Source: Mycolicibacterium gadium (lineage in GTDB: Bacteria; Actinomycetota; Actinomycetes; Mycobacteriales; Mycobacteriaceae). Taken from it: a stretch of 64,000 bases of DNA. The position numbers and the translations under genes were made by a program. The notes beneath the pieces were generated by a model that was not told the origin of the DNA, made no database searches, and saw only the letters and a program-made list of their open reading frames with translations. Shown here one piece after another: positions 8,300-18,299 of this stretch. The first letter of the stretch is position 1. Each line of letters opens with the position of its first letter. The stretch is from positions 1,364,001-1,428,000 of the forward strand of contig NZ_AP022608.1 of NCBI RefSeq assembly GCF_010728925.1, in the 5' to 3' direction.

Positions 8300-9289
8300 T
8301 CAGGAGGTCAGTATCGAGGGAAGCCGCGAGCCGAAGAGCTTCACCGCATTCTCGGAGCTGACCTTCCGCCGCGTCGCTTCGTCCATCGGGTACGACGCCA
8401 GGAATTCGGCACCGGCCTGGTTGTCGTCCATCGGGTAGTCGACGGAGAACATCACCCGGTCCGCCCCGATCACCTCGAGCGTGCATGCGAACGCGGGCGG
8501 GCAGAAGTTGCCGCTTGTCGTGACGTGAAAGTTGTTGCGCAGATACTCCGAGGGCAGATGCTGCAAGTGGTGGCCATCGCCAGTGCCGCCCAGCCCGTAG
8601 TAGCGATCGATCCGGTAGGCGGCAAACGGAAGCATCTCGCCGAGGTGCCCGATGATCATCTGCAGTTGTGGGTACTTGTCGAACAAGCCCGAATAAATCA
8701 GCCGCAACACATGAGTGCCCGTCTCGGCGGCGAAACCCCACGACGCGAGGTGCAGACCGTCGTCGACGTACGGCGCGAACCACGCGTCCATCACCGCGGG
8801 GTGTGGCGTCGTCGGATGCAGGTAGACCGGCGCCCCCAGCGATTGGGCGCGCTCGAACAGCACCTCGTACGCTGGGTCGTCAAGGTAGCGACCCTGGCAG
8901 TGCCCATTGATCAGCGCGCCTACCATTCCCAATTCGGTTACCGCGCGCTCGAATTCGACCGCAGCAGCCTCGGGATCCTGCGTCGCCAACGTCGCGAAAC
9001 CGCCAAAGCGGCTGGGGTTGGCGCGCACCGACTCGGCCAGGTCGTCGTTGGCCCGGCGCGCGAGATCGACGGCTCGCGCGATATCCGTCTCGTCCTGCAC
9101 TCCAGGATCGAACAGCGACAGGATCTGGAAATCGATCCCCGCGGCGTCCATCTGCTCGATTCGAAGCGGGCCCCGGTCGTACAACCTGTCGTAGGCAACG
9201 GGGTTGTTGGTGCGCAGCCACGTGCCCACCACGTTGTCGGCACTGGCCGGATCCCAGGCGAAATGCTCCTCAAGCGCGATCAGCGACAT
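8300..9289 (-). CDS. Amidohydrolase-2 family protein (decarboxylase-like)
   Basis: A 329-residue amidohydrolase of the ACMSD/gamma-resorcylate decarboxylase group. It opens with SLIALEEHFAW, the N-terminal metal-binding region of that group, has HPTTPHPAVMDAW near residue 155, IIGHLGEMLPFAAYR near 215 and FSVDYPMDDN near 290, the usual places of the metal and catalytic His/Asp residues. Probable reaction: non-oxidative decarboxylation or hydrolysis of an aromatic or cyclic acid. ATG 9289 has a short AGGG upstream. It converges on the MBL hydrolase, with stops three bases apart. Confidence 0.75.
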   Translation of the reverse strand: MSLIALEEHFAWDPASADNVVGTWLRTNNPVAYDRLYDRGPLRIEQMDAAGIDFQILSLFDPGVQDETDIARAVDLARRANDDLAESVRANPSRFGGFATLATQDPEAAAVEFERAVTELGMVGALINGHCQGRYLDDPAYEVLFERAQSLGAPVYLHPTTPHPAVMDAWFAPYVDDGLHLASWGFAAETGTHVLRLIYSGLFDKYPQLQMIIGHLGEMLPFAAYRIDRYYGLGGTGDGHHLQHLPSEYLRNNFHVTTSGNFCPPAFACTLEVIGADRVMFSVDYPMDDNQAGAEFLASYPMDEATRRKVSSENAVKLFGSRLPSILTS

Positions 9290-9366
9290 GTGCCCTACTC
9301 TTCCGCGTGAGACCGCTCCTGTACATGGAATCGCGGCGTGGCGGTGTCCAAACACGCCCGCTCGGG

Positions 9367-10632
9367 TCAGAGGCGAAGCAGCCGCGAGAGTATCTCGGTC
9401 TGCAATTCATCGACGACGACATCGACCTGCTCGCCGGTCGCGAGGTTCTTCACACCCACGGTGCCCGCCTCGACGTCGCGGTCACCGGCGACCAGAGCTA
9501 TCGACGCTCCGGAGCGGTCCGCCGCGCGCATCGCACCTTTGATTCCACGGTCACCATAGGCGAGGTCGACACGTACACCCGCGGCGCGCAACCGCGCCGC
9601 GAGCACTGCCAACGTCACCTTGGCCTGCTCGCCGAGTGGCACCGCGAACACGTCGACGCGGGCCGTACCGCCGACGGTCTTGCCCTCGGCCTTCAGCGCC
9701 AGCATCGTCCGATCGACACCCAGACCAAAACCGATGCCGGACAGATCTTTCCCACCGAGCTGTTGCATCAGACCGTCATACCGTCCGCCGCCACCGATCC
9801 CCGACTGCGCGCCGAGCCCGTCGTGCACGAACTCGAAGGTGGTCTTGGTGTAGTAATCCAGCCCCCGGACCATGCGCGGATTGACGACATACGGCACGCC
9901 CAGCGCATCGAGATGTACCAGGACGGTGTCGAAGTGCTGCTTCGCGACATCGGATAGGTGATCCAGCATGACGGGGGCGTCCGCGGTCATCTCCCGCACC
10001 TTCGGGCGCTTGTCGTCGAGTACCCGCAGCGGGTTGATCTCCGCGCGCCGACGAGTCTCCTCATCGAGGTCGAGCTTGAACAGGAAGTCCTGCAACAGTT
10101 CCCGGTACTGCGGACGGCACGTGTCGTCGCCGAGCGAGGTGATCTCCAACCGGAACCCGTCGAGCCCAAGGGACCGGAAGCCGGCGTCGGCGATCGCGAT
10201 CACTTCGGCGTCCAATGCCGGGTCGTCGACGCCGATCGCCTCGACCCCGACCTGCTGCAGCTGGCGGTACCGGCCGGCCTGCGGCCGCTCGTATCGGAAG
10301 AACGGGCCCGCGTAGCAGAGTTTGACCGGCAGCGGGCCCCGGTCCAACCCGTGTTCGATCACCGCGCGCATCACCCCGGCGGTGCCTTCCGGCCGCAGCG
10401 TCACCGAGCGGTCGCCGCGATCGGCGAAGGTGTACATCTCCTTCGACACCACGTCGGTGGACTCCCCCACGCCGCGTGCGAACAGCGCGGTGTCCTCGAA
10501 GATCGGCAGTTCGACATCGCCGTATCCCGCGCGGCGGGCCGCGTCCAGCAGACCGTCGCGAACACCGACGAACTGTGCCGAGTCCGGCGGCAGGTAATCC
10601 GGGACGCCCTTGGGCGCCTGAAAATCACTCAC
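9367..10632 (-). CDS. hisS: Histidyl-tRNA synthetase
   Basis: A 421-residue class II synthetase that charges tRNA-His with histidine. The start is [13 protein letters not shown]; motif 2 is [17 protein letters not shown] near residue 110, the histidine signature [13 protein letters not shown] lies near 255 and motif 3 [13 protein letters not shown] near 305, followed by the C-terminal anticodon-binding domain. The GTG start at 10632 shares one base with the TAG of the upstream MBL gene, so the two are translationally coupled, as in other mycobacteria. Confidence 0.97.
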   Translation of the reverse strand: MSDFQAPKGVPDYLPPDSAQFVGVRDGLLDAARRAGYGDVELPIFEDTALFARGVGESTDVVSKEMYTFADRGDRSVTLRPEGTAGVMRAVIEHGLDRGPLPVKLCYAGPFFRYERPQAGRYRQLQQVGVEAIGVDDPALDAEVIAIADAGFRSLGLDGFRLEITSLGDDTCRPQYRELLQDFLFKLDLDEETRRRAEINPLRVLDDKRPKVREMTADAPVMLDHLSDVAKQHFDTVLVHLDALGVPYVVNPRMVRGLDYYTKTTFEFVHDGLGAQSGIGGGGRYDGLMQQLGGKDLSGIGFGLGVDRTMLALKAEGKTVGGTARVDVFAVPLGEQAKVTLAVLAARLRAAGVRVDLAYGDRGIKGAMRAADRSGASIALVAGDRDVEAGTVGVKNLATGEQVDVVVDELQTEILSRLLRL

Positions 10633-11306
10633 TAGTTCAAGCCTTCGAGGAAAGGGTTGCCACGGCGCTCGAATCCGATCGTGGTCTTCTCGCCGTGTCC
10701 AGGTAGTACCACGGTGTCGTCATCGAGCACCAACAGTTTTGTCACGATTGAGCCAAGCAGATCGCGCCCGCTGCCACCGGGCAGGTCCGTGCGCCCGACC
10801 GATTGCCGGAACAGCGTATCGCCGGTGAAGACTATCGACCCAGTGCCCGCCCCGATGTCCGGGTCAACCCGGAACACCACCGAGCCGCGCGTATGACCCG
10901 GCGTGTGATCCACCGCCACGGTGATGCCGCCGAGTTCCAGCTTGTCGCCGTCCTTGTCCAGCTCAACGACTTGCTTGGGTTCTGAGAACAGCGCCCCGAA
11001 TGCCAGTTGGGCCAGCTTCGGCCCGAAATCCTTGATCGGATCGGTGAGCATGAACCGGTCATCCGGGTGGATATAGGCCGGGCAGCCGTACATGTCGGCG
11101 ACCTTCTGGGCCGACCAGATGTGGTCGATGTGACCGTGGGTGAGCAGCACCGCCGCAGGTGTCAGGTGATTTTCGTCCAGAATCCGCCGTAACGGCACCA
11201 TCGCCCGTTGGCCCGGATCGACGATGATCGCGTCGGCGCCGGGCCGCTGGGCCAGCACGTAGCAGTTGCACGCCAACATGCCCGCCGGGAATCCGGTGAC
11301 CAACAC
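10632..11306 (-). CDS. MBL-fold hydrolase, glyoxalase II-like (Rv2581c type)
   Basis: A 224-residue metallo-beta-lactamase hydrolase equal in length to M. tuberculosis Rv2581c, which also precedes hisS. Metal motif [10 protein letters not shown], then [17 protein letters not shown] and LPGHG are all present. Hydroxyacylglutathione hydrolase is a common label, but mycobacteria use mycothiol, so a related thioester could be the substrate. GTG 11306 is chosen to match [11 protein letters not shown] with the family start; the frame remains open upstream. It is divergent from ppiB with a 102-base gap that must contain both promoters. Confidence 0.85.
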   Translation of the reverse strand: MLVTGFPAGMLACNCYVLAQRPGADAIIVDPGQRAMVPLRRILDENHLTPAAVLLTHGHIDHIWSAQKVADMYGCPAYIHPDDRFMLTDPIKDFGPKLAQLAFGALFSEPKQVVELDKDGDKLELGGITVAVDHTPGHTRGSVVFRVDPDIGAGTGSIVFTGDTLFRQSVGRTDLPGGSGRDLLGSIVTKLLVLDDDTVVLPGHGEKTTIGFERRGNPFLEGLN

Positions 11307-11408
11307 GGCCTCCAGTTTTCCATCCCTGATGACGTGGGTCGCAACGCCACACTCAGCAACGCCTGGCACACTCGTTGCCGACCGATCGATACGAGGAGGA
11401 CACGGGCG

Positions 11409-12287
11409 GTGCCGACCAACGAACAGCGGCGGGCGACAGCGAAGCGCAAACTCGAGCGGCAATTGGAACGCCGGGCGGCCAAGGATCGCCAGCGTCGCAT
11501 CTTCACGATCGTCGGATCGGTCGTGGGCGTGCTCGTCGTCGCAGGCGGGGTCGCCGCTGCCGTGATCCTCACCAGGGACGATTCGGACAGCGACACCACC
11601 GCGGCCACCGGTACGTCGACCACGTCGAGTGCAGAACCGACCGGCCCGGGCACGCTGCCGGCGTTCGCGGCGCCCGCAGGCCTCGGCGACGACTGCCAGT
11701 ACCCGGCCTCTGGGGAGAAGGCCAGCAAGGATGTCAAGCCACCGCGGACGGGCAAGGTGCCCACCGACCCCGCCCAGGTCAGCGCGAGCATGGAGACCAA
11801 CCAGGGAAATATCGGCCTGATGCTCGACAACGGCAAGTCCCCGTGCACCGTCAACAGCTTCGCCAGCCTGGCGAACCAGGGCTTCTTCAACGACACCACA
11901 TGCCATCGGCTGACCACCTCTGACTCGCTGTCGGTGCTGCAATGCGGCGATCCCACCGGGCAGGGCACCGGCGGTCCCGGCTATCAGTTCCCCAACGAGT
12001 ATCCGACGAACCAATACCAGCCGGACGATCCCAAGCTGGCGGAGCCGGTGCTGTACCCGCGCGGCACGCTCGCCATGGCCAATGCCGGCCCAGGCACGAA
12101 CGGCAGCCAGTTCTTCCTGGTGTACAAGGACTCGCAGCTGCCGCCCGGCTACACGGTGTTCGGCACCATCGACGAAACGGGGCTCGCGACGCTGGACAAG
12201 ATCGCCGCGGCGGGCACGGCCGACGGCGCTCCCGACGGTGCGCCGAAGTCCGAGGTCAAGATCACCAAGCTGCAACTGGATCCGTGA
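11409..12287 (+). CDS. ppiB: Membrane-anchored cyclophilin-type peptidyl-prolyl isomerase
   Basis: A 292-residue protein corresponding to M. tuberculosis PpiB (Rv2582). A basic N-terminus (QRRATAKRKLERQLERR) precedes one transmembrane helix (residues 34-53) and a Ser/Thr-rich linker; the cyclophilin domain covers about residues 105-285 (TVNSFASLANQGFFNDTTCHRL, PRGTLAMANAGPGTNGSQFF, YTVFGTIDE). The FHR catalytic arginine of cyclophilins corresponds to CHRL here. Likely an extracytoplasmic folding helper. GTG 11409 follows GAGGAGGAC. Its stop overlaps the next cyclophilin start as GTGA. Confidence 0.88.
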   Translation: MPTNEQRRATAKRKLERQLERRAAKDRQRRIFTIVGSVVGVLVVAGGVAAAVILTRDDSDSDTTAATGTSTTSSAEPTGPGTLPAFAAPAGLGDDCQYPASGEKASKDVKPPRTGKVPTDPAQVSASMETNQGNIGLMLDNGKSPCTVNSFASLANQGFFNDTTCHRLTTSDSLSVLQCGDPTGQGTGGPGYQFPNEYPTNQYQPDDPKLAEPVLYPRGTLAMANAGPGTNGSQFFLVYKDSQLPPGYTVFGTIDETGLATLDKIAAAGTADGAPDGAPKSEVKITKLQLDP

Positions 12288-13315
12288 CCAACACCCCGCC
12301 GCCTCCGTACGGCGGATATCCACCGCCCTACGGGGCTCACCCGCCGTCCCCGTATGGCGGCTATCCCCCGGTGTACGCCGGATATCCGCGACCCCAACCG
12401 ACGAACACGCTGGCCGTCGCATCGCTGGTGTGCGCGTTCGTTTTCGCGCCGCTCGGGATCGCGTTCGGACACATCTCGCTGTCGCAGATCAAGAAAAGCG
12501 GTGAAGAAGGCCGCGGACTGGCCGTGGCGGGCCTGATCATCAGCTACGTGTTCACCGCATTCATGGTCCTCGTGCTGGTGTGGGCGGTGATCGTCATCAT
12601 CGCGGTGGGTCGCAGCCTCGAGGACATGGACGGCATGACGACGAACTACACGGCAACTCCGACGATGCCGATCGACGCGCCGCCACTGCCGGAGTTCAAG
12701 CCGCCCGCCACCCTCGGATCCAACTGCCAATACCCCGCCACAACTGAGCCGGCGAGCAATCCGGCCAAGCCGCCGCGCACCGGACGGGTCCCGACCCAGC
12801 CCCCACTGGTCAGTGCCAGCATCACCACGAACCGCGGTGGCATCGGCTTGCAGTTGGACAACGCCAAATCCCCCTGCACCGTCAACAACTTCGCCAGCCT
12901 CGCTCAGCAGGGCTACTTCGACGACACCCCGTGCCACCGGCTGACCACGACCCCGACGCTCGGCGTGCTGCAATGCGGCGATCCGAGCGGAACAGGACAG
13001 GGCGGCCCCGGCTACCGATTCCCGAACGAATACCCGACCAACCAATTCCGGCTGACCGACCCGACGATGCAGCAACCCGTGTTGTACCCGCGCGGCACAC
13101 TCGCGATGGCCAACTCGGGGCTCGGCACCAACGGCAGCCAGTTTTACCTCATCTACCGCGACTCGATGCTGCCGCCGATCTACACCGTCTTCGGCACCAT
13201 CGACAAGATCGGGCTGGCCGCGCTGGACAAGATCGCCGCGGCGGGCACGTCAGACGGGAGCGACGACGGCAAGCCCAACCAGGACGTGACCATCGAGATC
13301 GCGCGACTCGACTGA
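12284..13315 (+). CDS. Second cyclophilin with Pro/Tyr-rich and DUF4190-type N-terminus
   Basis: A 343-residue paralogue of the preceding gene. The first 40 residues are Pro/Gly/Tyr repeats (PPYGGYPPPYGAHPPSPYGG), followed by two transmembrane helices typical of DUF4190 (LAVASLVCAFVFAPLGIAFG and a second near residue 95), then a cyclophilin domain closely resembling the first gene (SPCTVNNFASLAQQGYFDD, TLAMANSGLGTNGSQFYL). GTG 12284 lies inside the upstream stop, so translation is coupled. The pair looks like a tandem duplication in which the copy gained a different membrane anchor. Likely an envelope peptidyl-prolyl isomerase; some active-site residues may differ. Confidence 0.83.
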   Translation: MTNTPPPPYGGYPPPYGAHPPSPYGGYPPVYAGYPRPQPTNTLAVASLVCAFVFAPLGIAFGHISLSQIKKSGEEGRGLAVAGLIISYVFTAFMVLVLVWAVIVIIAVGRSLEDMDGMTTNYTATPTMPIDAPPLPEFKPPATLGSNCQYPATTEPASNPAKPPRTGRVPTQPPLVSASITTNRGGIGLQLDNAKSPCTVNNFASLAQQGYFDDTPCHRLTTTPTLGVLQCGDPSGTGQGGPGYRFPNEYPTNQFRLTDPTMQQPVLYPRGTLAMANSGLGTNGSQFYLIYRDSMLPPIYTVFGTIDKIGLAALDKIAAAGTSDGSDDGKPNQDVTIEIARLD

Positions 13316-13321
13316 GATGCG

Positions 13322-13615
13322 TCAGGAACTCGGATGGGTCTCGATATAGAACTCGACGTCGTCGCCCTCAACCTTGGTGATCCGCATATCCGCGGTGTAC
13401 TCCGTGGCCTCGGGCCCGGTGAACTTGCACTCGAACGTGCCGCCGACTTTGGCTTCGACACCTTCGGGACACTTCACGTCCTTGGGCTCGAAACCTGTTT
13501 GCTTCTTTACTAAATCAACAACGGATTGCGCGGCGCCGTCGGGCTTGATGGTCGAGCCGCAGCCGGCGATCACCACGGCGAGGGCGACCATCGTCGCCAC
13601 AAATGCGGTGCGCAT
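13322..13615 (-). CDS. DUF4333-type small lipoprotein
   Basis: A 97-residue lipoprotein with signal helix VATMVALAVVIAGC (lipobox VIAGC near residue 19) and a short globular domain typical of DUF4333: QSVVDLVKKQTGFEPKDVKCP and GTFECKFTG, with two cysteines that could pair. Function unknown; anchored to the outer face of the membrane. It converges with the second cyclophilin, the stops being only a few bases apart. Confidence 0.8.
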   Translation of the reverse strand: MRTAFVATMVALAVVIAGCGSTIKPDGAAQSVVDLVKKQTGFEPKDVKCPEGVEAKVGGTFECKFTGPEATEYTADMRITKVEGDDVEFYIETHPSS

Positions 13616-13666
13616 CGCCGAATTATGACAGAAATCGACGCTTGATCGAATCTTTGCCGAAAACCG

Positions 13667-16042
13667 TCACGCCGCGGACGTCACGCGGTAGACGTCGTAC
13701 ACGCCCTCCACGTTGCGGACCACGTTGAGCAGATGACCGAGGTGCTTGGGATCGCCCATCTCGAAGGTGAATCGGCTGATTGCCACGCGATCATCGGAGG
13801 TGGTCACCGATGCGGACAGGATGTTGACCTTCTCGTCGGCCAGCACCCGGGTCACATCCGACAGCAACCGGTGCCGGTCCAGCGCTTCCACCTGGATCGC
13901 GACCAGGAACACCGACGACGGCGACGGCGCCCACTGCACGTCGATGATGCGCTCCGACTGGTCCTGCAGCGACGACGCGTTGGTGCAGTCGGTGCGGTGC
14001 ACGCTGACTCCGCCGCCGCGGGTGACGAACCCCATGATGATGTCACCGGGCACGGGTGTGCAGCATTTGGCGAGCTTGGTCAGCACCCCGGGGGCGCCGG
14101 GCACGGCCACGCCGACGTCGTCGGTGTGGCGCTGGCGCACCGGCATGGTGGCCGGCGTCGAGCGCTCGGCGATCTCGTCTGCGGCGTCCTCGTCACCACC
14201 CAGTTGCGCAACGAGCCGTTGCACGACGTGCCGCGCCGATACATGACCTTCGCCCACCGCGGTATACAGCGCCGACACATCCACATAGCGCAACTCACGC
14301 GCCAGGGCCGCGACCTGTTCCGCATTCATCAAACGCTGCAACGGAATTCCGGCGCGGCGGACCTCGCGGGCGATGGCGTCTTTGCCGGTTTCGAGCGCTT
14401 CTTCACGCCGCTCCTTGGCGAACCACTGGCGGATCTTCGCCTTCGCCCGCGGCGAGACCACGAACGTCTGCCAGTCGCGAGACGGGCCGGCGTTGGGCGC
14501 CTTGGATGTGAAAACCTCGACCTGGTCCCCGTTTTCGAGCTTGCGCTCCAGTGCGACCAGGCGACCGTTGACGCGCGATCCGATACAGCGGTGACCGACC
14601 TCGGTGTGCACGGCGTAGGCGAAGTCCACCGGAGTGGAGCCAGTCGGCAGCGTGATCAGATCGCCCTTCGGGGTGAACACGAAGATCTCCTGGACAGCCA
14701 GGTCGTAGCGCAACGACTCGAGGAACTCGCCGGGGTCGGCGGCCTCCCGCTGCCAGTCGAGCAGCTGACGCATCCAGGCCATGTCGTCGATCTCTGCGGC
14801 GGCGTAAGTCGCCGGAAGTCCGTTGCGGCCCTTGGCTTCTTTGTATCGCCAGTGCGCCGCAATGCCGTACTCCGCGGTCTTGTGCATGTCGACGGTGCGG
14901 ATCTGCACTTCCAGCGGCTTGCCCTCGGGTCCGACGACGGTGGTGTGCAGCGACTGATACACACCGAACCGTGGCTGGGCGATGTAGTCCTTGAACCGGC
15001 CGGCGATCGGCTGCCACAGCGAATGAACCACGCCCACAGCGGCATAGCAGTCACGCACATCGTCGCAGAGGATCCGCACACCCACCAGGTCGTGGATGTC
15101 GTCGAAGTCGCGGCCCTTGACGATCATCTTCTGGTAGATCGACCAATAGTGTTTCGGGCGGCCCTCCACCACCGCGTTGATCTTCGACGCGGTGAGCGTC
15201 GCGTTGATCTCGGCCCGCACCTTCGCCAGATAGATGTCGCGCGACGGCGCCCGGTCGGCGACCAGTCGCACGATCTCCTCGTACTTCTTCGGATGAAGGA
15301 TCGCGAACGACAGATCCTCGAGCTCCCACTTGACGCTCGCCATACCGAGTCGATGTGCCAGCGGCGCAATCACTTCCAGCGTCTCGCGGGACTTGGCCGC
15401 CTGCTTCTCCGGCGGTAGGAAGCGCATCGTGCGCATGTTGTGCAGCCGGTCGGCGACCTTGATCACCAGCACCCGCGGATCACGGGCCATCGCGAGGATC
15501 ATCTTGCGGATGGTCTCGCCCTCGGCCGCGGTCCCCAGTGCAACCTTGTCCAGTTTGGTCACGCCGTCGACGAGGTGGCCCACCTCGGTGCCGAACTCCT
15601 CGATGAGCTGGTCGAGGGTGTAGCCGGTGTCCTCGACGGTGTCGTGCAGCAGCGCCGCGATCAGCGTCGTGGTGTCCATTTCGAGCTCGGCCAGAATGTT
15701 CGCGACGGCCAGCGGATGGGTGATGTAAGGGTCACCGGAGCGGCGCAACTGGTCGGCGTGCCGTTCGTCGGCCACCTCGTACGCGCGTTGCAGCAGTGTC
15801 AGGTCGGCCTTGGGATAGAACTGCTTGTGGACCGCGACCAGCGGTTCCAGCACCGGGTTCAGGGTGCTGCGCTGTGCCGTCATCCGCCGCGCCAGCCGAG
15901 CCCGCACCCGGCGCGAGGCACTCGTTGCCGCCTTCGCGGAATCCGCCTTGGGAATCTCCAGCGGCTGCGTCTCGGTCATCTGCGCATTCGGGGGCGACTG
16001 CACGGCCTGGCCCGGGCCGGGAGCTTCCCCGTTCGAAGCCAT
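13667..16042 (-). CDS. rel: Bifunctional (p)ppGpp synthetase/hydrolase Rel
   Basis: A 791-residue RelA/SpoT homologue, the stringent-response enzyme, about the same length as M. tuberculosis Rel (790). The N-terminal HD hydrolase domain has [13 protein letters not shown] and [13 protein letters not shown]; the synthetase domain has [13 protein letters not shown] and [10 protein letters not shown], the RXKD form seen in enzymes that both make and degrade (p)ppGpp. TGS ([20 protein letters not shown]) and C-terminal ACT domains follow. ATG 16042 has a strong GGGAGGTGACC upstream. A small palindrome (GCGTTT-TCG-AAACGC, 16080-16094) lies in the leader. It sits downstream of apt, as in other mycobacteria. 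Confidence 0.96.
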   Translation of the reverse strand: MASNGEAPGPGQAVQSPPNAQMTETQPLEIPKADSAKAATSASRRVRARLARRMTAQRSTLNPVLEPLVAVHKQFYPKADLTLLQRAYEVADERHADQLRRSGDPYITHPLAVANILAELEMDTTTLIAALLHDTVEDTGYTLDQLIEEFGTEVGHLVDGVTKLDKVALGTAAEGETIRKMILAMARDPRVLVIKVADRLHNMRTMRFLPPEKQAAKSRETLEVIAPLAHRLGMASVKWELEDLSFAILHPKKYEEIVRLVADRAPSRDIYLAKVRAEINATLTASKINAVVEGRPKHYWSIYQKMIVKGRDFDDIHDLVGVRILCDDVRDCYAAVGVVHSLWQPIAGRFKDYIAQPRFGVYQSLHTTVVGPEGKPLEVQIRTVDMHKTAEYGIAAHWRYKEAKGRNGLPATYAAAEIDDMAWMRQLLDWQREAADPGEFLESLRYDLAVQEIFVFTPKGDLITLPTGSTPVDFAYAVHTEVGHRCIGSRVNGRLVALERKLENGDQVEVFTSKAPNAGPSRDWQTFVVSPRAKAKIRQWFAKERREEALETGKDAIAREVRRAGIPLQRLMNAEQVAALARELRYVDVSALYTAVGEGHVSARHVVQRLVAQLGGDEDAADEIAERSTPATMPVRQRHTDDVGVAVPGAPGVLTKLAKCCTPVPGDIIMGFVTRGGGVSVHRTDCTNASSLQDQSERIIDVQWAPSPSSVFLVAIQVEALDRHRLLSDVTRVLADEKVNILSASVTTSDDRVAISRFTFEMGDPKHLGHLLNVVRNVEGVYDVYRVTSAA

Positions 16043-16114
16043 GGTCACCTCCCGCCTGCTCGACACGCGCGTTCATCGCGCGTTTTCGAAACGCTCAGAC
16101 TTCGAGAATACGTC

Positions 16115-16645
16115 TCAGATCATCAGCAGCGACGTCACAGGCAGCGGTTCGAGCACCTCGCGGCCGCTCAACGCCGAAAGTTCGAGCACAACGGCGGCGG
16201 CCGGGACCATCGCCCCGCAGCGCCGTAGCAGCTTTTCCGTCGCAGCCATGGTCCCGCCGGTGGCGAGAACGTCGTCGATGATCACGACCCTGCGCCCGTC
16301 GAGTTCGATGCCGTCGGCAGGCAACTCCAGCGTGGCCGAGCCGTACTCGAGCTGGTAGGTCTCGCTGTGCACCGGCGGCGGCAGCTTGCCGCCCTTGCGC
16401 ACCGCCAGGACCCCGATCCCGAGCCGCAACGCGACCGCGGCGCCCAGCAAGAAGCCGCGCGCGTCGATACCCGCCACCAGGTCAGCACCCTCCGCGGTCT
16501 CCGCAAGAGCGTCGGTGACCTTGGCCAGGCCGTGCGCGTCGGCCAGCAGTGGAGTCAGATCCTTGAACTGGATACCCGGCTCGGGAAAATCGGGCACTTC
16601 GCGCATCAGCGACGCGACGAGCATCGAGATGTCCCGATCGGTCAC
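16115..16645 (-). CDS. apt: Adenine phosphoribosyltransferase
   Basis: A 176-residue purine salvage enzyme converting adenine and PRPP to AMP. Seen: [21 protein letters not shown] at the N-terminus and the PRPP-binding motif [14 protein letters not shown] near residue 118. The frame is open 14 codons further upstream, but GTG 16645 is preferred because it overlaps the TGA of the preceding lipoprotein gene as GTGA and gives a length near the family norm. Confidence 0.93.
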   Translation of the reverse strand: MTDRDISMLVASLMREVPDFPEPGIQFKDLTPLLADAHGLAKVTDALAETAEGADLVAGIDARGFLLGAAVALRLGIGVLAVRKGGKLPPPVHSETYQLEYGSATLELPADGIELDGRRVVIIDDVLATGGTMAATEKLLRRCGAMVPAAAVVLELSALSGREVLEPLPVTSLLMI

Positions 16646-18294
16646 CCGCCCAGAGCCCAACGATCCATGTTCCATCCCGCGCCCCATCGAGTCGGACTGC
16701 TACTTACCGCGTACATGTCTTTCGACGTGAGTACGGTCCGCTGCTGACGATAGAGCGGAATGGTCGGCATGTCAGTCCACAAGATCGATCCGCCTTCCCC
16801 GAGCAGCCGGGACTGTTCCTTGGGGTCCGACGTCACCGCGAGTGCCGCGATGATGCCGTCGACGCGCTCGTTGGAGTAGCGGGACAGATTGTTGCCGTTG
16901 GCCGAATGCAGATCGTAGGCGTCCATGGCGTTGGACCCCGAGGATCCGCTGCCCGCCGCGCCGCCCGTGCTGGCGAGCAGGACGTCGATCTCGTTGTTGC
17001 GCAAGGTGAGCGGGCCCGTTTCGTTGGTGGCGACATCCTGCACCGTGATGCCTGCGGGCGCGCACGCCTTGGCGATCGTGCCGACCGTTGCGGCGAGCCG
17101 GGCGTTGGGGCTCTGGTATCCGATGCGGACGGTCAAGGGCCTGCCATTGACAGCGGCCCGCGCCGCCTCGGGATTGGCGACGGTGAACCGGCCGCCCTCG
17201 GCGGCGCTTTCGGCGGCGCTGTACGCATCCTCGGTGACAGGGTTCAGCCGCGCGTTGGCAACGGGAACTTCGGCATTGCGGGCGATGATGTCGCGCGGAG
17301 TGCAGTGCGCCAGCGCGCGCCGCTCCGGTGGCTGCGACATCGGGCCCTGAGAGGCGAAGATGAGCTGTTCGATGCCTGCGGACGGGGCGTCGGTCCGGAC
17401 GTAATCGCCGGGCAGGTTCAGCGTGCCCGACGAACCCTCCGCCACGTCGACGACATCGTAGGCGCCCTGGTTGATGCGGTCCTGGATGTCAGCGCCACGC
17501 GGCCACACGGTGATCCTGGAAGTGACCGGCGCGGCGCCCCACCACTTGTCGTTGGCCACGAGGGCGACAGCACCTTCGTCGGTCACCGAGTCGAGCTTGT
17601 ACGGCCCCGAGGACGGGAACTTCTTGATGTCGATATCCGGCGTCAGGTTCCAGGTGGTGTTCCACGCCTTGGCAATTCGGTCGATGGCCGGCGCGTCGTT
17701 GTTCGCGATCGCGGTGGTGACGCCGCCGTCGGGCAGCCCGAGCTCATCGGCAAGCACGTGCGACGGCATCATCGATGTGGCGGCGAACAGCTGGCCGTAG
17801 TCGACGAACGCCCGGTCCTGTGCGAAGGACACCCGCGCCTTCTTCTGACCCGGAGCGCAGTCGACGGACGCGATGTCGGTGTACCCGGCACGACTGGCGG
17901 CGTCGAACCCGGGAAACCGTCCCGACTGTGACGCCCACGCGAGCACCATGTCGTCACACGTGATCGGCTTGCCGTCGGAATACACCGCGGCGGCGTTGAT
18001 CTCGTAGTCGAGGATCAACGGCGCGCGGCCGACGACCGAGATCTTGCCGAAGTCGTGATCACCGACGATCTGGCCCTCAGGACCGTGGTAGTTGAAACCC
18101 GTCAGAACCCGCGCGAAGGCCTGCGGACCACCGGAGGCAGCACCGGCCACCGTGTTGGTGTTGTAGGTCGTCAGCATGCCGTCCACCGCGAAGTCGACGC
18201 TGGCGGCCGGGCCACGCGAACACGCCGACAGGCCCGCCGCACCGACCGCCAATGCGGCCACCAGAGCAGCCACGCGCCGGCTCCATGTGATCAT
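16642..18294 (-). CDS. Dipeptide/oligopeptide ABC transporter substrate-binding lipoprotein
   Basis: A 550-residue family 5 substrate-binding protein with signal peptide and lipobox LSAC near residue 25 ([18 protein letters not shown]). The SBP_bac_5 body includes [20 protein letters not shown] and [12 protein letters not shown]. It matches Rv2585c in position between secF and apt. No permease or ATPase genes are adjacent, so its transporter partner is elsewhere or it has another envelope role. It overlaps apt by four bases and follows secF by five. Confidence 0.88.
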   Translation of the reverse strand: MITWSRRVAALVAALAVGAAGLSACSRGPAASVDFAVDGMLTTYNTNTVAGAASGGPQAFARVLTGFNYHGPEGQIVGDHDFGKISVVGRAPLILDYEINAAAVYSDGKPITCDDMVLAWASQSGRFPGFDAASRAGYTDIASVDCAPGQKKARVSFAQDRAFVDYGQLFAATSMMPSHVLADELGLPDGGVTTAIANNDAPAIDRIAKAWNTTWNLTPDIDIKKFPSSGPYKLDSVTDEGAVALVANDKWWGAAPVTSRITVWPRGADIQDRINQGAYDVVDVAEGSSGTLNLPGDYVRTDAPSAGIEQLIFASQGPMSQPPERRALAHCTPRDIIARNAEVPVANARLNPVTEDAYSAAESAAEGGRFTVANPEAARAAVNGRPLTVRIGYQSPNARLAATVGTIAKACAPAGITVQDVATNETGPLTLRNNEIDVLLASTGGAAGSGSSGSNAMDAYDLHSANGNNLSRYSNERVDGIIAALAVTSDPKEQSRLLGEGGSILWTDMPTIPLYRQQRTVLTSKDMYAVSSSPTRWGAGWNMDRWALGG

Positions 18295-18299
18295 CTGGG

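Noticed and set aside
10632..12422. A 596-residue frame ending in the MBL hydrolase
   Set aside because: Its upstream half is antisense to the two cyclophilin genes. Length and alignment with Rv2581c put the start at 11306.
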